Assembly: GCA_963969395.1 (NCBI GenBank)
Contig: OZ017795.1
Coordinates: forward strand, 25,277,063 to 25,341,062
Source: Pseudoscleropodium purum
Lineage: Eukaryota > Streptophyta > Bryopsida > Hypnales > Brachytheciaceae
Direction of reading: 5' to 3'
Length of the DNA: 64,000 nt
A program made the position numbers and the translations under genes. Every line of letters begins with the position of its first letter. The first letter of the stretch is position 1. This document shows, one piece after another, positions 60,720-64,000 of this stretch. A model generated the notes under the pieces. The model was given only the letters and a program-made list of their open reading frames with translations, was not told where the DNA came from and made no database searches.

Positions 60720-61860
60720 TTAATTTGTACTTACGAGTGCATGGTGCTACGCTATCTGTCTGTCTCCACATTTTTGTCAATTTAGCTTGCAATTGATCTA
60801 ATTCCCTCTCTCCAATTAATGAGCAGATTTTCAATTGATCTCCGATCCTACATAATTATTGATTTGGCGACAGCCTTGCAATTGCATGGCTATGACTTCG
60901 TGAATCTACAAGTCCGGACGCACTTGCAGGATGGCCACATATCCCTCTCCGACCTGAATTGAAGGCCTGGAACTTGGCCTCGGAATCACGGCGCCGTTGC
61001 TACAGGAACTAGCCAGGCAGACGACTACTGCACGCTCGGTGCTCACTCGCTAACCTTGACTGCGAGAACCCAGGCGACCGGAAACTTCCCCGAAATGGCC
61101 GTGCCTCTGCTAACTACAGTACCGTTATTTGACTTTCCCTTGACAATCATGAACAGGTACGTACACTGTGATGCGGAGGGATTCGGGAATCCTTTTTTAC
61201 ACAGATTTTTGCAGATATTGCACTCCCGAAGTCCCGATTGCACTGATGGAAAATAGAGTTGTTGCAAGTTAGGGGGCAGCTAATCTGGGAGAAGTCAAAA
61301 AGAGTAAATATGGCAGTCAAAGAAGCTCCTGGATTTACTGCATGTCTGTGAACTAATTTGCGGTTCCTATATCAGGAATGGTCAAAGGCGGGGGAGTTCG
61401 TTGAGAGTCAAAACGTTTTCCGGCCAAGTGGGAATCGAAGGTGTTTGAATCTGAACTCTGAAGGTGATGGTTTGCAAAAATAGTCTCAAACGGGCGCAAA
61501 ATTCAGGCACGAGATCCAGAGTCGTGGCAGTTTCAGTAGTAGAAAGTTGGTCATGCAGCACCAGTGAGAGCTTGGTGCCAAGAGGCCCGGATGGAATGCA
61601 AGCTTTGGTGGCTCTCACTGGTTCACGCTTCAAGACCAGCTTTCAGCTTTCACTACTACTGCAGAGAATTTCTATTGCAACATGTAAGGTGGTCAACCCT
61701 GAAACGACATTTTTTGCTATTGTGCCTATTGATATTATTAGATTGGTCAAATTTTTATATTTTCTTGTTGGCAAGTGAAAGGAGGTTCCAACGTGCCATA
61801 GAATGCAACATTTGGATATAATATGCAAAAGTTATGAAGGGTCAAAGTTTTTATCAGTAC
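60720..61860. other. GC-moderate region without a confident gene
   Basis: Overlapping ORFs on both strands at 61043-61267 and 61382-61828 show no recognisable domain. CTTCTCCCAG on the minus strand near 61290 resembles a splice acceptor. Composition is similar to the SDR gene region, so a diverged exon could be present, but I cannot support one. Confidence 0.3.
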
Positions 61861-64000
61861 GTAGAGTTTTTAAAATCATTTCTTCCACATAGGTACATAC
61901 ATAGAATAATGATGATGGTTTGGGATGAGTGGTGCATTGCCAAGGGGGTTGACTTTCCACCTTATAAGATCCTACATTGAACTTATATAAATGCAGCTTG
62001 TTTTTGCTTTATTTAAACCTAAAGGACAATACAAATGTTTTTTTTCCTTTAGATGACTTTATCTAAGATTGTAAGATGGGAAAAAAATGTTTTCCATTCA
62101 AACTTGACTCTAGAAGTTGTGTGAGTACATTTTGAATTCATGGATAATAGTATTTCAAAATTTCTTCACTATTGTATTATTGACTTTCTAAAGGAGAAGA
62201 TGCTTATTCCATAGATCATTGTTGTACTCAATTTTGTCTAATTCTTGCTATGTACTCTAATGTGAATTTTAGCTATAAAAATGATATTTTTTGAATTTGA
62301 GTCCAATTCATGAAATAAAGATTATCAAGCGACAAGTGCAGTGTCTATTCTAATTGGAAATTTTGAAAAATTCATAAATTTTAATATTTTATAGAAATAT
62401 GAAATTTGGTCCTCTAATGATATAACTATGGTTTGTTGCCATTGTCTGATTTTAGAATGATACAATTTATACTATGATGCTATACACTATAATATACATC
62501 TATGGTGAAAATCTCAAATTTTTTGAATATATTCAATATTTGATATGAATTTTCTTCATTTTTAAAAAAGAGATTGACAATAATTTGAATCCAAATTTTT
62601 CCCAAAAAATTTAAAATTTTATGACTTCTAGTAGACACATGATTTCATCTTTGAAATAATTCAAGCAACTTTCCAAGGATCAAATTGGATGAAAAATCAT
62701 GACAAATCATGACAAATCATTTTTTCCATCCTAATAATCCTATAGTATAGTATTAGGTGAAGTCATCCAAAGGGTGGAGAAAAAATGGCCTCAATGTCTT
62801 TTAGAAGTTAATTTGAAAATAAGACTACATAAAAACATTCAAAATCTTATAACTTCATTCTTGAATCCTAAGGTCTTTCTTTCATCAAAAGCCACTCAAA
62901 ACTGCCATTTTGATTGCAAAGAGCAAAAAAGTTATTTTTATTCTATTCTATGTTTGCATATTTAAGTGTAGGATCTTGTAATGGACTCCTATAAAAGCGT
63001 GTGGATGAAATTTCAAGGAACTTTTTACTGTGTAGATTGCAAGTCAATTATGTTTAAAGTGAAGCAAATTTTTAAAAATTTGCACCTTGCTCAATTAGAG
63101 TTATGGCTTTGAATCTCCTCAACTTTAAAGTTCTTGCACTAATGATTTTGAAATTCTAATTTTTTATGTTGCAAAATTAAATCAAGAGTCTGGGGAAAAA
63201 AGTTCAAAAAAGTTCACTTAATTTTGATTCATTAAAAAATTATTAATTGGGAGTAGATTCAAGATTGAAGAAAAAACTCATCTATTGATAGTTCTAAGAT
63301 GGAATTAAAACACACTAATCTCAATAGTGAGATTGTTCTAGCAAGAGATTTTAACCTTGCAAAACTCTTTTTTTGAAAATTGTGAAAATTGTGTTAAAAA
63401 ATGAATCCTACTATAAATTATTTTTTCAAGAAAATGCTTTGATCGTGCAAAAAATAAGATTATTCATAACTTTCATATATTAACAAATCCAAATGCGATG
63501 AGTCAAAGCTTCCTATGTAGATGAAAATACAATTTCTAAGAAATAAAATTTAAATTTTGTAAAATTTAAGTTTTTGTGGGTCTTATTTTTTGCCCACCAA
63601 ACTTAAATTTGGGTTTACTATGCCATAACTTTTTACAATTTATCCCATACTATTACTACACGAGGATGATAATACATGAAAGTAATTTTATAACCAATGC
63701 CAATGATGCAAATTTAAGAATTTTTCTACAGATAGGAATTGCATGATTGATATCAATTTCTACTGTGATTCCATTATTTGCTCTATAATATATATTCTCT
63801 AACCAATAGTTCAATGGTAAGATTGGAGAGTACTTGCAAGTGGAGCTTGAATGCTTAATTTTATCATAAAACAATTTTAAGAATTTTACGTTTTTTTACA
63901 CAAGATAGATTTTGATCAAATTCTATCTCATGTAAAAAATTTGATCAAAATTTCTTTTAGTTTTTACATGAGATAGAATTTTTAGTTTTTTTAAATATGA
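61861..64000. other. AT-rich gene-free stretch with a small hairpin
   Basis: An imperfect hairpin at 63562-63610 pairs AAATTTAAGTTTTTGTGGG with CCCACCAAACTTAAATTT around a 12-nt loop. At about 63900-63990 ACATGAGATAGA-type words recur in both orientations. No coding sequence. Confidence 0.4.

Noticed and set aside
1..64000. tRNA or rRNA genes
   Set aside because: No cloverleaf with A/B boxes and no rRNA signature sequence was recognised on reading; a tRNAscan-SE run would settle it.

Overview
The window looks like nuclear DNA of a land plant with a large, repeat-rich genome. The evidence is a degenerate Ty1/copia retrotransposon, several old solo LTRs and small non-autonomous DNA transposons, very AT-rich gene-poor stretches, and one intact GT-AG-spliced gene whose N-terminus resembles a plastid transit peptide. 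I cannot name the species. A non-flowering lineage is possible but not shown.

Layout. Positions 1-1.8 kb are richer in GC and may hold the 3' end of a gene. From 1.8 to 41 kb the sequence is mostly AT-rich and non-coding, broken up by repeats. These include three solo LTRs of one family (7203-8811, 25102-26905, 34785-36773), each beginning TRTAGA and ending TCTACA, with exact or decayed 5-bp target duplications. Other repeats are a 3-copy MITE family (19207, 22964, 47191), a GC-rich hAT-type MITE pair (20506, 41859), a CACTA-like foldback (15739), foldback repeats at 28.3 and 29.2 kb, a 950-bp element with perfect 13-bp termini (31742-32691), and several tandem repeats. Gene debris lies among them: an amino-methyltransferase-like pseudogene (about 14.8-15.7 kb, minus), an exon pair broken by a solo LTR (36.8-37.2 kb, minus), and a Ulp1/C48-type protease pseudogene that keeps its catalytic residues (40.1-40.8 kb, plus). 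A 152-codon ORF with a TATA-like box (10131-10589) may be a small gene.

Positions 41357-47602 hold a full-length but dead Ty1/copia element on the minus strand. It has 165-bp LTRs, an iMet-type primer binding site, a polypurine tract and recognisable gag, protease, integrase, reverse transcriptase and RNase H. One MITE sits inside its 5' LTR and a GC-rich hAT MITE near its 3' end.

Positions 52.3-57.1 kb carry the one clearly functional gene: an 11-exon short-chain dehydrogenase/reductase (374 aa) with all SDR motifs intact. The remainder to 64 kb has no convincing gene. It holds a decayed inverted repeat around the palindromic sequence TTGGCGCCGG (60.15-60.6 kb) and AT-rich DNA.

The parts do not form a pathway. 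This is one isolated housekeeping-type gene next to layered, nested transposon debris. The most unusual structure is the solo-LTR family, which carries dozens of copies of a degenerate decamer, CCRAHTHGGA, all in one orientation.
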